Source of the DNA: Phytoseiulus persimilis
Taxonomy: Eukaryota; Arthropoda; Arachnida; Mesostigmata; Phytoseiidae
Direction of reading: 5' to 3'
DNA length: 64,000 nt
Assembly: GCA_037576195.1 (NCBI GenBank)
Contig: CM075103.1
Coordinates: 23,932,001 to 23,996,000, forward strand
Shown here: positions 40,974 through 54,700 of the stretch, one piece after another
Position numbering within the stretch: the stretch's first letter is position 1
Layout of the letters: every line of letters begins with the position of its first letter
Position numbers and translations under genes: made by a program
Notes under the pieces: model-generated
The model's input: only the letters and a program-made list of their open reading frames with translations
What the model was told of the DNA's origin: nothing
The model's database searches: none

Positions 40974-42906
40974 CCGTATCACAGTCCCGGCGATCAGCTA
41001 ATGAATGCATTCCTGCAGACGGAAACTGAGCGTGCTGAATCCGAATTTCGGAGGGTTCTGTGAGACACCCACTCATTCGCCGAGTGTCGCCATGATATTC
41101 ACACCGGGAGTCAAATTACGAGGACGAAATTCATCCGCGGGCCACGAATGGAAATTGGATGCCTCCGTCCTATGTTTCGGAGACTTTCCACACCGCTAAA
41201 TCCCTTGGAGACCCGAATCTGACGAAATACTGAGGAACTTGGAAGTTTGGGCCCCGTTTCGGTCACTCGATTCGCCCCGCCTGCGAATTCGCTGCATCTC
41301 GGTTGCATTCGAGTGTGAAAGCCGTGACGTCGGGAGAAACGCGCGCCGAGAGCTGCCTCGTCCTTGTCGGCGAGGAATACAACCACGCTCCCCTCAATGA
41401 GAACCGGTCGCTCGCCGCCAAGCGTCTATCAGCCTGGACTGCGAGTCTGGCCGACGCGGACTTTTTGTCGGATGGGATTCATGGAATATCTGGAGTAAAG
41501 AGTACAGGAGTCCTTTCGAACGTGAACATTCCGTCAGCGAGCGCCAAGACAACTCGAAGACCTGGATCGTTCCTTGGAGAATGACCTCCCTTGTTGGACG
41601 CCGGAGTCGAGCGCGTTGTGAACGGAACGCTGGGAACAGCATTTGTACTTCGAAAGTTGGCGAAGTCTAACAATTTTCATCGATTTCGCTCTATCCTGAA
41701 TAGAATAGGAAGAGAAACATTTGTACTCGGACTTCGAGATTGTGGTAGCGACATGCTTGACGGAAACTGCAGGTAGAGAGTGCTCTTCCTGTTTCATGGC
41801 AGCTCGAATCATAACTCAGTCTGCCGGATGGAAATGATCTATATCGCGGTCACTGGAAGGCATTTCTATCAGGGGCAGAAGCTTTCTTTCTCCATGCTCA
41901 GTTCGGATTTCGGATCATACGGAAAAGGAAGCAGCTCCAGAGTACCTCGAATTTCTCTGCTCAGGACAGATGGCTGCACCCTACCGCTGAGATGGCTCAG
42001 CTAGGTGTAAGAGCATCTTCTTCATCACTGCTCGAAATGAGTTTCTCGTGGCTTTCCTCCTGAGTGTTGCATTTTGACTTGATAGAGAATTAGAGATTAG
42101 AGTAAAGATAAAGACAGTTGAAGACATAGAATCAGGACATGCAGAAGAGTGGACCCAGGCGGAACAAACGGACCGTGGTGGAAAGCATTGGATTCGAGTC
42201 TGTAGAGTGGAACTTCCTCGCTTGCCGCCTAGAGAATACCTCTCTGAGGTGTCCGCTCACCAGGGCCTGGCAAGCGTCTTGCCTGCCGCCTAGGAACTAT
42301 ATGTCTGAACTTCCGGCTAACTTAGGCCTAGCAAGCGCCTGGCTTGCCGCTCAGAAACTGCTTATCTAGAATGGAGAAGAGGAAAAGCTCCGGGGAGCGA
42401 AGAAGCTCTAAAGACCAGGAAGATCCCCAGAAAGACCAGGGAGCTTGATAGGACTGAAGAGTAGGGAAAATAATCAATGATGCTCAACTAATGAAATGTC
42501 GCAAGGAACTCACTAGAAACGCTGCTCTCGGAGATCGCACACAAGAGAAACTGTCTCAAAGCGCGCGTAAAGGAACCGTAGCCACGGTGGCTGCCCTTCC
42601 CCTTCAAGTTAACGTTGCACTCCGATCGGTGAATTCCCATCTACTCGCAGGAAAAGGCGACCGAATCTCATTGCGAAAAAGGCTGCGCTGATGCTCGGTG
42701 TAACAAGACATTTGTGTGTCTGTTTGCAAGTACTTCGCCGGGCCCGTAGGCGCTTAGCCGAAGTACTCTGCCTGCCCCGAAGGTGCCTGGCCGGTCCGTA
42801 CTACAGAACCGTCGGAATTCATAGCTGGCGCGCTCTCTCTTCCTCCCAAAAGAATACGTCCATCAGCCTTGCTCCGGGACTGTGATCGTCACCCGAGGAC
42901 TTCGGG

Positions 42907-44356
42907 TATGTCATCGTTGAATTTTCGTCTGTCTTCAAGAAGCTCTCCACGTTTCTGAAGTGCAAAGTTTGTGATGGGGATATCTCGTTCAAGCAAGAGA
43001 AGCAGAACGCTCTTGGATTCAAGCTGGAAGTTCGCTGCGAAATTGTAAGTTGAAGGAGATCGATCCAGGACCCAATGTTTGGAACGCTTACGAAGTCAAC
43101 AAGCGCATCGTTTTCGCTATGAGGCAGATCGGAGTGGGATTCCATGGATTGAATTTGTTTTGAACGTTGATGGAGTTCCAGTCTGTCGGGCGGAAGACAT
43201 ACTACAACGCTTCTCAGAAAATCGCAGACTCGGCACAGAAGGTAGCTCAGTTTTATATGATGAAAGCGGCTAAAGAGGAACTGGAGAAGACGAGGAAGGC
43301 CAAGACATTCGATGATCCCAGAGCCGTGGCCGTCTCTGTCGATGGATCATGGGTTGTTTGGGTTAGTTGCTGCAGTTGGCGTGTGGAGCAACAAAGTTCT
43401 TGATGTGATTGTGAAAAGCCGTCATTGTTCCGTTTGTTCTCGCTGGTCACTTGAGGAAGGACCTGCTGAATTCGAAGACGCGATGGAGGAACACGGCCCC
43501 AACTGTGGTGTGAATCACGAAGGATCGAGTGCCTCCATGGAATCGGCTGGAGCCGTTGAACTGTCCGAGAGACCGATCGAGGAGAGAGGAGTCATGTTCA
43601 GACATTACATTGCGAACCCATACGCTGCAGAGAATCCGGTCATCAAGAAAGAATGCATTGGGCATGTCAGCAAGAGGATGGGAACTAGGCTTCGGAATTT
43701 GGTCAGGTCCAAATCTTCTCTCAAAGGGAGAGGGCAGCTTTCTGGTGAAGAAATTGATAGATTGACCAGATACTTCGGGAATGCGATTCGTTCGAACCCG
43801 TCGAAAAAAGAAATGAAGCGGCGAGCGACATGGGCAACCTATCACCACCGGACAGCTTCAGATGAGAAACCGGAACACTTTTACTGTCCCGAGGGAGAGA
43901 ATAGCTGGTGTGGGTATAAGCGAGCGGAAGCTAAACGAAGCGAATACCGGCATCCATCTCGAAGCTTTGAAGCCAATCTATTCGGATCTGTCGCGTGATG
44001 ATCTGCTTGAGAGATGCATTGGAGGGCATTCGCAGAATAACAACGAGTCCTTCCACACTACAGTTTGGTGTCTTGTGCCGAAATCTAGATTTTGCGCAAG
44101 TCAGCAGCTCGAGACGGCTGTGAACGTTGCGACTTATACGTTCAACGAAGGACGGAGAGCGCTGTTCCTCATCTTGCAAGAACTAGGATGCGAACTGGGA
44201 CAGCATAGCAACGACGCTCTTCTACGCCGCGACGACCTTCTTGTGCAGGAAGCCAACGAAAGATCCAGCCAAGCCCGGGGAGGCACGAAGCGAACCAGGC
44301 TCGAAACGGAGGACTCTGATGCCCTCGAATATGGACCAGGAATTGATTCTGACTGA
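42907..44356 (+). pseudogene. Mutator-like transposase core (unit 2)
   Basis: Equivalent of 11510-12914. It keeps 8 bases near 44281 that unit 1 lacks, so the final frame runs on to an acidic C-terminus (RLETEDSDALEYGPGID), as expected for this family. It is otherwise broken in the same places. Confidence 0.7.
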
Positions 44357-44931
44357 TGAGTCGATGAATTTTACCCGTTCAAAAGAAATCAGCTGCGGGG
44401 GAACTTTGATACCATTTTTCTCGAAAGCATTTTTTCAACTGGTACGACACCTAAGCTACGAAACCGCACGAGATTCTCCCGATCTGTTGTGATGTGGAAT
44501 TTTGTGGGAGTGTCCGCCATCCCCTGTACCAGATTCTCGAGAATCCCCAATCGTGGAGACTGTCATATCCGGGAGCGGAAATATAGTGGTCGAAAAAAAT
44601 CGGCTGTTTCGTTTCGCACGAGATTTTCCCCTATGGGTTCAATGAACGATTCTTTCGAAGAAACAGCACCAACGAATCATTTTTTCTAACGCAATACGGC
44701 TGAGAGACTCGGCTCACCATTGCGCAAGGTGGTGTCAATCTGAGCGGACTCGTTTCCTTTGAAAAAAATAACGGAAATTCGAGAAATTTCGGGGGAATGT
44801 CCCCTTAAGACCCAAGCCCACCGCCCGCAATGGGATTTGCGAGGCGATAGGGAGTGTTACTGACGCCATACCGAAAGGTGATCCCGGGACACTTCTAAGG
44901 GCTGGCTGAGAGGTTCAGCCGGAAAACAGAT

Positions 44932-47321
44932 GACACAAGATGACGCTTATGAATTTTTGAAGCTAGAAGGATTAGACAAGCAATGTCTAACTACTCTAGA
45001 AAAACTGTATTCAAGTCTTCCAGAAGAACATTCCCTCCGAAGAACAACGAATCATCTTCGCCACGACGGAGGTGGAGACTCGACCCAACCATCACAGAAT
45101 TCCCGCTCCAGGAAGCCACTCCTACCGGAGTTCGACGGGAAGAATACATCATGGATTTGGTGGAGGATCATTTTCGAAAGAGACGTCGTGTCCAACACAG
45201 ACTCAAGTTCGGAACATATGTAGGTTCTCTTACCAGATGTCTTCGATAAACACGAAATCGAAGGCATCCAGAATCGTTCTAGACTACGCAGGCATACAAG
45301 ACGCGTTCAACTTAGCTTGGAAAGATTTAAATGATCACTTTCATTCGGCTTCAGACCTCAAAAGCCTACATCTTCAAGCTCTACGAGATTTGAATAGAAC
45401 GCACGGTGTGATCAGACATGATGACATACGTCGCTTGGAAGACCTTTTCCACACCGCTTGGGGACACGTCAATGCTCTGAAGGCTTTAGAAACGGACGCT
45501 ACTACCTATAAACCACTCACGATCATTGGTCTGAGAGAATGTCTTCCCGCAACTATACGAGAAGATTTCCTTCGGGATCACAACGCCGACGATCTGACTC
45601 AAGTCGCATTTGACGACTTGTTCAAATTCTTGAAATGAGGAATCCGTGTTCGACGTAGCTCGTGGATCATGGGCAGGAAGAAAGATGTAATACCTCTGAG
45701 ACCAAAAGAATTGGTCAAAGTCAGACACAAAGAAAAAGTTCCGTTTGGAGTACCGTTCCAAAAAGATCGATTTTACAAAAGTGGTGTGTCAGTCAGCCTA
45801 TCCACCCAAGGTGAAATTCTTTGAAGTACCGTTCCGTTTGAAAAATGAAACTCCGAATTGCCGGGAGCCCTACAAACTCTCGAGATCTAAACAGGACTAT
45901 GTCAAGCAGGAGTTGGAAACAATGAAGAAACACGGGATTATCCGAGAGTCGTCCTCACCATTTGCAAGTCCAATCTTATTGGTCCCGAAACCCGATGGGA
46001 CGGGGAGATTGTGCACAGACTACAGATTCGTCAACGATCAGACTGAACTAATCAGTTGGCCTTTGCCGAAAATCGATGAGGTAATTGCTGAAACAGGAAG
46101 ATGCAGAGTTTTCTCGACGGTAGATTTGTTGAAAGGTTTTTGGCAACAGCCATTGACCGTAGAAACAAAGGAGTTCTCTGCCTTCGCCACTCGTTTTGGC
46201 ACTCTCTAATACAATGTGAACCCTTTTGACTGGGAAAACTTCCCAAAGTATTTCCAGAAAATGATGGATCAAGTCCTACATGCTCATCGTTTGCGTTGCC
46301 GTTGGTACATTGAGGATATTATAATTTTCTCCAAAAGCCACCGTGAACACGACGTTCACCTACAGAAGCTATTCAAGACCCTTAACGATGCGGAGTTAAA
46401 AGTAAATCTCAAAAAGTCATCATTGGTCAAGCCGCAGGTTGTGTTTCTGGGAAGGAACATCGATGGGAAAACCAAATCAACCAAAGAAGAGTCTGTGGAA
46501 AAGTGAACTGTATCAAGGAACCATCGAATGTAAAGCAGCTGCAACGCTTCCTAGGGTTGTGTGGTCATTCTCGAACTATCATAAGAGATTTCTCCGCAAT
46601 CGCGAGACCTCTCACAAAGCTCACTCTAAAAGACTCCGACTTCAAGTAGTCCCAACCACATCAAGAAGCGTTTGATGTTCTCAAATCGAAGATCTCTCAA
46701 TCGAGATTCAAAGGGGCAACAGCGCGGCAGTTCGCGGGTCTCTTCCGACCGGGCCGGACCTACCTGGCATCGGTTAGCGGGTCCTCAATTTTCAGCTCCA
46801 CACACTGACTGCTAATTATGATGGATTGCTATCGAAAAAATCCGACAGATATCCTAGAAGAATCGAAGATTAGTCAGAATCCGGTGCTCGCACTTCCGGA
46901 TTTTTCGAAGCCTTCCGTCCTTACAACGGACGCATCTGATTTGCGAACCGGTGCTGTGTTGACTCAGAAGGGCGAGAGTAACCGTGATCGGGTCATCGGT
47001 TATTACTCGTATACATTCACGAAGGCCGAAAAGAACTATACGACTTATGAGAACGAGATGCTTGCTGTTCTCAAAGCAATAGAATACTTCAGGAGTTATC
47101 TTGACGGCCAGAAGTTCTCGCTACACACCGACCGCAGTGCTTTGAAGGAACTCCTCACCAAGAAAGAACCGAAGGGAAGAACAGCTCGTTAGATCCACAA
47201 ACTTGCCGAGTTTGATTTCACGGTCATCCACAAACCCGGGAAGAGCATTGGTCATGCGAATGCGCTATCTCGCCCACCGCAAGAGTCAGAAGCTCTTTTA
47301 TTGGCCACGGCCACGGGTATA
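44932..47321 (+). pseudogene. Ty3-like gag 3' part and pol (unit 2)
   Basis: Equivalent of 13527-15904, with the same YIED substitution and stop after FATRFGTL. RNase H is slightly better preserved: the DRSAL Asp and the TVIHKPGKSIGHANALSRP segment are intact here. Confidence 0.75.
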
Positions 47322-47814
47322 CAGGGTAGTCATCGTAATTCGGGAATGTTCTTACTCTCTCTTCCTTTTTTTCCCCCCGGAAATCCTGCCTCCTCAATTT
47401 TTTGAAAAAGTTGTCGGATCGACCCGTAAACTTCTTCGTCAGGTAGTCTGGACCAATCTAAGAGCTTTTCGCCATCTAGAAATTTTCCGACTTCGGCTTC
47501 TCTGAGGAGTTACGGGCCGAAATGCAAGGAGGTCGATCTTGAGGTCAGGGTTGAAACGATCTTTCGTCCTCCCCACAGATCCTGAGCTAGAAATCTGGAG
47601 TTGCCGGGCGTTAGAGCAGCATCCTATCCTGCGTCGACCTTGACACTTACGAATTCGATCGGTCGACTTCAGAAGTTTGCCGACTGGTTTTCTGAGAAAC
47701 CTTGAAAAAAAAGCAATCTTTTAACCGATTTGCGAAACATCGGATAATTTCTCACCGATTTATGAGCAAAAGAAAAGAGAGTAAGAAAATTCCCGACTTA
47801 CGATGACTACCCTG
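47322..47814. mobile_element. MITE in integrase region (unit 2)
   Basis: Equivalent of 15905-16398, flanked by TATA on both sides. Confidence 0.75.
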
Positions 47815-48511
47815 TATATGGGAAGATTTTTTTGCCTGCTCAGGAGCGGAAGAAGATTTCGGCAGAATACCATGATTCTCCTGGTCATGACGGTGGTTGG
47901 AGGACCTAGATGAAGATCTCCAAGCGATTCGGACGGCCAAATGTTCGGTCAGTGGTGAATCACTACTGGTGATGGAATACATGAAGTCCTGTCCGATATG
48001 CCAGAACTATGAAGCCAAGTTCGGGCCCAGAGTGGATCGTCTTTGCTTGCGATCCAATGACATCCCCGGAATGCACACGGCTCATCTCACCTGTCGGGGT
48101 ATTCGAAACTGCCGACGATGATTAGTAGGGTACACACGGTCATGTCAGACGCATCAAATCACCGCCTGTTTTGCTTTCATTGGGTACTGGCGCATGAAAA
48201 ATGATTCGTGAGGATTTCGGAGGATCGAACGTCAGATGAGAGTATCAATCAGTCTTGCCTCGATGTCTGATGAGCAACGATGGACGTCTGTCGTGGCCGT
48301 TAGGCTCAATGCCATTCTTCGTCGAGTGTCAGTACGTAGGGCTTAGCTCAACCACGACTTATTCCGTCGTGGATTTGTTAACAGTGAAGGGCTTGGAGAG
48401 CGAAGCTTTCTTCTGAACGGATTATGATTTTCTCTGGTACAAATCTTTGGAGTTTTTTTCGTGGCTCACATACGTTCCGTGGTATATGAGTGCTAGCCCT
48501 GTGCCCAGCCA

Positions 48512-50053
48512 TCCTTACTATATATAAAAGGCTAAGGACCTGGCGGTGGACAAAAAAGTTCCAAGGAATCTCTTGAAACTCTAGCAGAATATTCTGATTC
48601 TGTAGCCGGGCCGGTACGTCGACAAGCGGCAGCATTCCCCGCGTAATTCCTGAGTAATATTCAGAAAAAAAGGGATCTACTTCATGGCAGCGAAATTTCA
48701 CCTGTTGCTGAAAAGTTCATGGCCCTTCTGCGGAACTCGCTACTCGCACCACGGGTTCGCCATTCCGGGCTTAACGTACGCCACAAGAATCGGCGCAAGA
48801 ATTATCCATCCCCGTCCGTGTTGTGAAAACACGGCGGATCTACGTGGCCGCACCACCGCGCCGACCGCCGTGCGGACGCCAAAAAGTTACCTGCAATCTC
48901 TCGAAACTCACACAGAATGATCACCATGATAAACTCCGTGTATGCACCAAAGGAACATCGGGCCAACGATTTTCCCAGGGATAGATGTAGAAATGGAACC
49001 CGCTCTACTTCACCGCGGGGTCGCTGTGAAGCGGCTCAACTGCTGGAAGCCATCCGCCGACGGCGCCGTTCACAGCTGACACAGCCCAGCTGAGAGTTCG
49101 CGCGCTCTCCATTCGACACCTCACTCAATCCCCTGCGATCAGCATTCGGGGACTTCGGGAACCACGCGTGCGAACCGCAAAACACGAAACCTATTGGCGC
49201 TCCGCTCGCCGGCATCCTTAGAGGGCGTCTTCAGCCTCAAGACCGAGCTCACATTCCATTGGGTGTATAATTTCAGGTCACCATGGAAAACTTCCTCATT
49301 TTCCCACTATCTTGGGCGCACCACTGGACTCAGATCTTGGGAGAATTTCTCTGCGCGTCTATCAGATGTCAATAGAGCTCCTGCACGACGGTCACCGATG
49401 CGGCATTTATGTCGATTAGCTTCCCTCTTGCTGTGTATGACAATCGAACACCTCTAGGATCGACTGCATCTACGGGACTTTGAATGAAGTAACGTTCGAG
49501 TATGCGTCACTAGCGCGCAACACTTCCACTCGCGGAAGCTGAAGAAGTGATTTGGCCCTTCCAAAACCCATCCTCGAGCTGCCACTCGGTGTGGTGCCCC
49601 AACTTTGACAGTGAACTCTAACGTTGTAATCTCCCGGTTACCGCTGCAATGCAGCCCGTGACGAAAGGTACCCGGCTAGCTACATTCTCCAAAGTAGGCG
49701 TAGTTCTGAACGCGGACGTCTTCAATCACGGACAGCTTTATGTCGCATTGAGTAGAGTCGCATCGTTCGATCGGATCAAAATCAAATCAAACAGTGATTC
49801 GGTGAAGAACGTTGTGTATCCCAACGTTATGTGAACGGTCACGCCATGCGGAAGAATCGCGGAGGCGCTTAAGAATCAATTTAAATAAATCAAACGCGAA
49901 GAATCAGAATAAAGCACAACAAGAGGCATTCCCACTACACTGAGTTGATCGAACCTGATCGCGTTATACAGTTGCCAGCAGTGATTAAAGGAACTCGAAA
50001 GCCCCACCGCCCAGGGGCGGGGCCGCCTGGACAGGCGGCCGCAGGCCGGCTGG
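48512..50053 (+). mobile_element. Complete non-autonomous Helitron, 1542 bp (unit 2)
   Basis: Comparison with the empty site in half-repeats A and C fixes both ends: A|TCCTTACTATATATAAAAGG at the left and GGCCGGCTGG|T at the right. It inserted between A and T without duplication, starts TC and ends CTGG (CTRR). A strong hairpin, CCGCCTG-GA-CAGGCGG, lies about 15 bases before the 3' end. All are Helitron hallmarks. It carries only the helicase C-terminal fragment at 49649-49834. Confidence 0.88.
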
Positions 50054-51617
50054 TCAACATATAATTGACGAGCAGGGACTATGTAGTTGATAACATAAAG
50101 CATGCCCGCCCGGGATGACGTGATCACAACTGATATGCCAGCCGTTGGGAACTGGTATCCTACGGTGGCTGCTCCGCCAGTCCGCATTTCATGCGAAACA
50201 GGCGGCGGTTTTATGCACCTGCACTGCGCGGGCCCTGATCATCTTGATCGGCGGTTGTACGTATTCCCGACTCGCATTCTTGGAACTCGGAGCACGTGAG
50301 TGGGGGTCGCAAAAATTCACGAGTCCGAGTCTGCGACCCCTACTCGTGAGCATTCAGAAACATTTGGGGTTGCTGTGGAATGTTTCCGCAGGTTTTGTGG
50401 TGGTTTTGAAGGGTGGTGAAGCCTCGTTTCGCGATTCTCAGCTCAATGGTTCGTTGAGCGGATTCTGGCATCCCAGATTTCTCCGGGGAGCCTCCTGGCC
50501 TTTCGCCAGGGGTTAAATGGGACGAGTGCGGCATTTCATCGTGCCAGTCCATTCGCGATTATTCGTGGATTTTGGTACACAGCGTCAGGGAACCTCACGG
50601 AATGCGATGCATCGGCCATGGCTTCGGAGGATTCGCAGCTCCCGAGATATTCCCAGTGATTCTGCTTTTTCAAGACAGCCTTTTGTCAAATTTTTCGCAA
50701 GGAACGGAACATTCCCGCAATAAAAACTGTCGATGAGGATGAGTATAAGCTTGCGCTCAAACCGGCTCATTACGGGAAGAAAGTGCGGGAGCTGTTGGGG
50801 TTGTGATCCACGGTCAGACGTTAATTGGTATCCTCCAAGCCAACGAGCTGAGTAATTGTAGTTCGGGCTGAACTTCAGTCGGGGTCATGAGCTATGTAGA
50901 AACCTCATTGGCTGCCCATCAGACGACCAGGGGGCGCCACCGCTGGAGAGAGCTCGAGTCCGGTGAGGGTTTTCTTGAGAGGGCTTTGAGTCTGGTTTAT
51001 TAAGCGGTCTGGATCGAGTCTCAGGCTACTTTCTGTGAGGTTTCACAGTGTGTGGATCGCGTCACTGGTTCTTTGTTTCTTCGAAACGGCTTCGTTACCC
51101 GTGCAAGATGAATCTCATCGATCTCCCCGAAGACGTCCTGTATCTCATCGCCCGAGAGCTGGATATCGTGAGCTTGGCGACTTTCCAAAGGCTGCATCCA
51201 CGCCTTCTTGAAGCATCGAATGGTGTTCGGAAGCTTTCGGTCAAGGCGGAGACCATCTCAGACGCAGAACTGGACTCGCTCGACATGAACGGGGGCAGGG
51301 TGTGCTTGCTCGACCTCCAGAACTGCGGGTCGTCTGGTGACCTCATCCAGGAAGTCACCAACCAGTGCCCCAACGCGAACGAGCTGAACTTGGTGAATTC
51401 GACGCTGCAGTACTCGAGAATCCTCGAGGTTCTCGAGCCGCTCAAGGAGCTGACAACATTGAAGCTCACTTTGACGGCTTCCGAGGACATCGTTCTAAGT
51501 GAGAGTCAACGTGCACTATTCCGAAATGTTCGGAAGCTCTACGTGGAAATCAGGCCCTGTCATCCGCCGATGGCGCTCCTGATCGATCTCATGAATGTCA
51601 GTGATTCGCTCGAGGAG

Positions 51618-51622
51618 TGCCA
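51618..51622. repeat. Target-site duplication TGCCA, left
   Basis: TGCCA is repeated at 56190-56194. The uninterrupted gene in copy B reads GAGTGCCACATC, which proves the insertion point. Confidence 0.95.
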
Positions 51623-51720
51623 TGTTGTGTCTGCACTGATAACGAAGATAGCGAATGACTAGGCATAGTTTATTCAACGAAGCCTCTTTATATAGCCTCG
51701 GCTTGGCTCGGGACATAACA
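51623..51720 (-). repeat. 3' LTR of the intact retrotransposon, 98 bp
   Basis: Read on the minus strand it starts TGTTATGTCCCG and ends GACACAACA. It contains TATATAAAG (TATA box) and AATAAA (poly(A) signal). By eye it is identical to 56092-56189. Confidence 0.93.
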
Positions 51721-51730
51721 TCCCTCCCTT
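51721..51730 (-). other. Polypurine tract
   Basis: AAGGGAGGGA on the minus strand lies between the pol stop codon TGA (51731-51733) and the 3' LTR, with no spare base. This is the expected primer for plus-strand synthesis. Confidence 0.85.
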
Positions 51731-54700
51731 TCAGTCGTCTTGACCCCATAGACGACGAACCCCAGAAAGCCAGCGGTAGTCCTGCGGAGCCTTTGCCGCT
51801 CGCGCCGGCTGCACGCGTAGCGTCGCGGGTTTAACCGTTTCGCGCTGAGAGCCCGTCGCTTCAGACGGCTCTTGGTCGTTGGTTTGCGGCGTCGCGGGCT
51901 GCGACACGTCGATATCCGGGCTCGCGGCGTCCCCCGATGACGCGGTTGGCGACGACTGCCTGATGTCCTGGCACAGATCTTGCGCGGCCGGCTGCGCGTT
52001 TTCTGGGTCGGAGGCCGACGGCAAAAACTCCTCCGAGCAATCCGCCGAGTCTGAGGGTCGCCTGAAGCTCCGCTTCCAAATTTGATTAAGGTGCCGGCGC
52101 AACAGCCTGCCGTCGTACTCCACATGCGCCATGGCTTTCCCGAGGCCCTGGACAAACGTGGCTGGCACTCTTTTCCGGGGATTCAGTTCCACGACCACTT
52201 CCTCCCCCTTCGTGAAGGCCCTGGGCCGCACGCCATGGTGCCTGTCGTAACTTTCCTTAAAGCTTTGTCCCGCTTCCGGGAGCTGGCCAGAGATCTTGCG
52301 GAAGACTGCGAACGGAGTTCGGAGGCACCGCCCGAAAAATACCTCTGCCGGGGTCTTCCCACTCAACGTCTCGTTCGGCGTATAATTGTACGCCGCCACG
52401 GCTTTGTCCAGCGCGGTCTGGTTTGGGGCCTCTAGAGATCGTTTGAGCGTGCCGACCATCTTCTCGGCTTGACCGTTGCTTTGCGGGGAGTATGGCGCAC
52501 AGCGGAGATGAACGACGTGTTCGTCCGCACAGAATTGCGCTAGATCCCCTGAAACGAACTGAGGACCATTATCCGAAACCAAGGTTTCTGGTCGCCCGAA
52601 GTGCCTGAACAAGGCTCTGAGGTACTTGACGAGAGCTTCCCCCGAAGCTCGCTTCATGAAAACCGCGTCCACATATTTCGAGTAAGCGTCCACGATTACA
52701 AGAAAAATGAGTCCCTTCTGCGGCTCCGCGAAATCTAGGTGGACTCGCACCCACGGGGCTGTCGGATCCGGCCACGGTGCGAGGGGAACCTTGATCGGCT
52801 TCGGCGCTTGCTGTGCGCAGTGTGCGCACGCCTTGACTACTCGCTCGACCTCCGAAGACATGCCTGGCCAGTAGAAATGGGCCCGGGCCAATGCCTTCAT
52901 TCTCACTACCCCGGGATGGCCTTCGTGTAACTTGCTCAACACCGGTCCTCTCAAGGAGACTGGAACCACGACTCGCTCGTTGCATAGAAGAACTCCTTCG
53001 GCGTCGCAAAGCGATTCCGCTTGTTGAGCGAAGGGACGCAACGCCCGATCTTTGAAATCCGCCTTCTGCCATCCAGACTTCAGCCGAACTAGCACTTTTT
53101 TCAGGATGTCGTCTTTCTCCGTAGCCTCCCGGATCTTGACCCCGGTAGGCGTGAAAGCTTTCCTGAGGGTCACCAGGCTCTTGATTTCCGTCTCTTGACA
53201 CTCGAGGCTTGCGATCACCTCGTCCATATCAGAACTCGCCGCGTCTTTGCGCACTTCTTGGATCAGCCTCGAAAGAGCATCGGCTTGACCGAACTCCGTG
53301 GTACGAACATATTCGATCTCGAAATCGAATCCAACGAGTCGCAGAGCCCAGCGCTTCAGTCTTGCCGCAGTGCGCTCGCTCAGCCCCTTCGTATCTGTAG
53401 TCCGGAAAAGAGCCAAGAGAGGGCGATGATCAGTCTGCAACGTGAAGTGTCGCCCCCATACGAAGTTTCTCAGGCGTTCCACTGTGGTCACCAGAGCCAG
53501 CGCCTCCTTCTCAATTTGACTATAGTTGCGTTGAGTCGGTGTAAGCGACTTGGAGATATGGAAAACGGCTTTCTCCGACCCATCTTCGTAACGTTGTATC
53601 AGGACACCGCCGATACCCGTGTCGCACGCATCGGCTGCTACGACCAGACGCTGTCGCGGATCATAATGCGCGAGCATTAGCGGACCTGAAAGAATACTCT
53701 TGACTGCCGTGAAAGCCTTGTCGTGAGCGGTGGTCCACTTGAACGGAACGGATTTTGCCAAGAGTGACTCGAACACTGCCTTTGATTGATGAAGTTTGTC
53801 CACAAACTTGCCGTAGTAATTGACCAACCCCAGCAACGACCGAACCTCTCCGACGTTCGAAGGCTTGCGTAAATTCCGGATGGCCGCTATTTTCTCGGGG
53901 TCAGCTCGGATCCCTTGAGCGTCGATGATCATGCCTAGATACTTCACAACCCGGGCATTAAAAGTGCATTTCGGCAAGCCTAGCCGAAATCCCCATTCCT
54001 GAAGCCTGGCTAGGGTACCACTCAGCCGTCGATCGTGCTCCGACTGGTCCGCGCCCATTACCAGAATATCATCGAGGTAAACGAGAACGCCTTGGAGGCC
54101 GTTAAGCGCCTGATCCATCGCTCTCTGAAAAATTGCAGGAGCAGTTTCCAACCCGAAAACAAGGCGGTTGTACTGGAACAATCCACGGTGTGTGTTGATT
54201 GTCGTGAGAGCGCGGCTCGAAGGCTCGAGCGGGAGCTGAAGATACGCATCTGAAAGATCCAACTGGGAGAATATTCGATTCCCCGAAAAGCGAGTCATGA
54301 TATCCTCCATGTTTGGTATTGGATGCGAGATATCCCGCAGAGCTGCGTTCAGTCCCGTTGAGAAGTCCGCGCATACGCGAATCTTGCCGTTAGCCTTCTT
54401 CGCAACGACGATAGGACACGCCCACTCCGAAGATTCCACTCGAGACAAAGTGCCATTCTCGAGCAATCGATCCAGTTCCTTCTCGACGGCTTCGCGGAAA
54501 GGTCCTGCAACAGGCCGCGCACGGAGATGTACGGGTTTCGAACCCTCTTTGAGCTCCAGACTCACTTCGACCTTGGAGCAGAGACCCAACCCCTCCTTGA
54601 AGACTTCCGGGAAGCGACGACCCCACGCTTCGTCCTCGGCCGGCGTTGCGGACACTGCCGCAATGCTGACATGCTCGCTAGGTTGAACTAGACCTAGACC

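Larger units (their letters stand above)
38769..44931 (+). mobile_element. Mutator-like element with nested MITEs (unit 2)
   Basis: Equivalent of 7372-13526, with the same duplications GACACAAGA at 38760-38768 and 44932-44940. It includes the MITE pair 39296-40056 and 40211-40973. Confidence 0.65.

Noticed and set aside
51516-51749. Small ORFs across the LTR and its flank
   Set aside because: They are chance frames spanning LTR sequence and the disrupted F-box gene, and recur at 56033-56218 only because the LTR is repeated.
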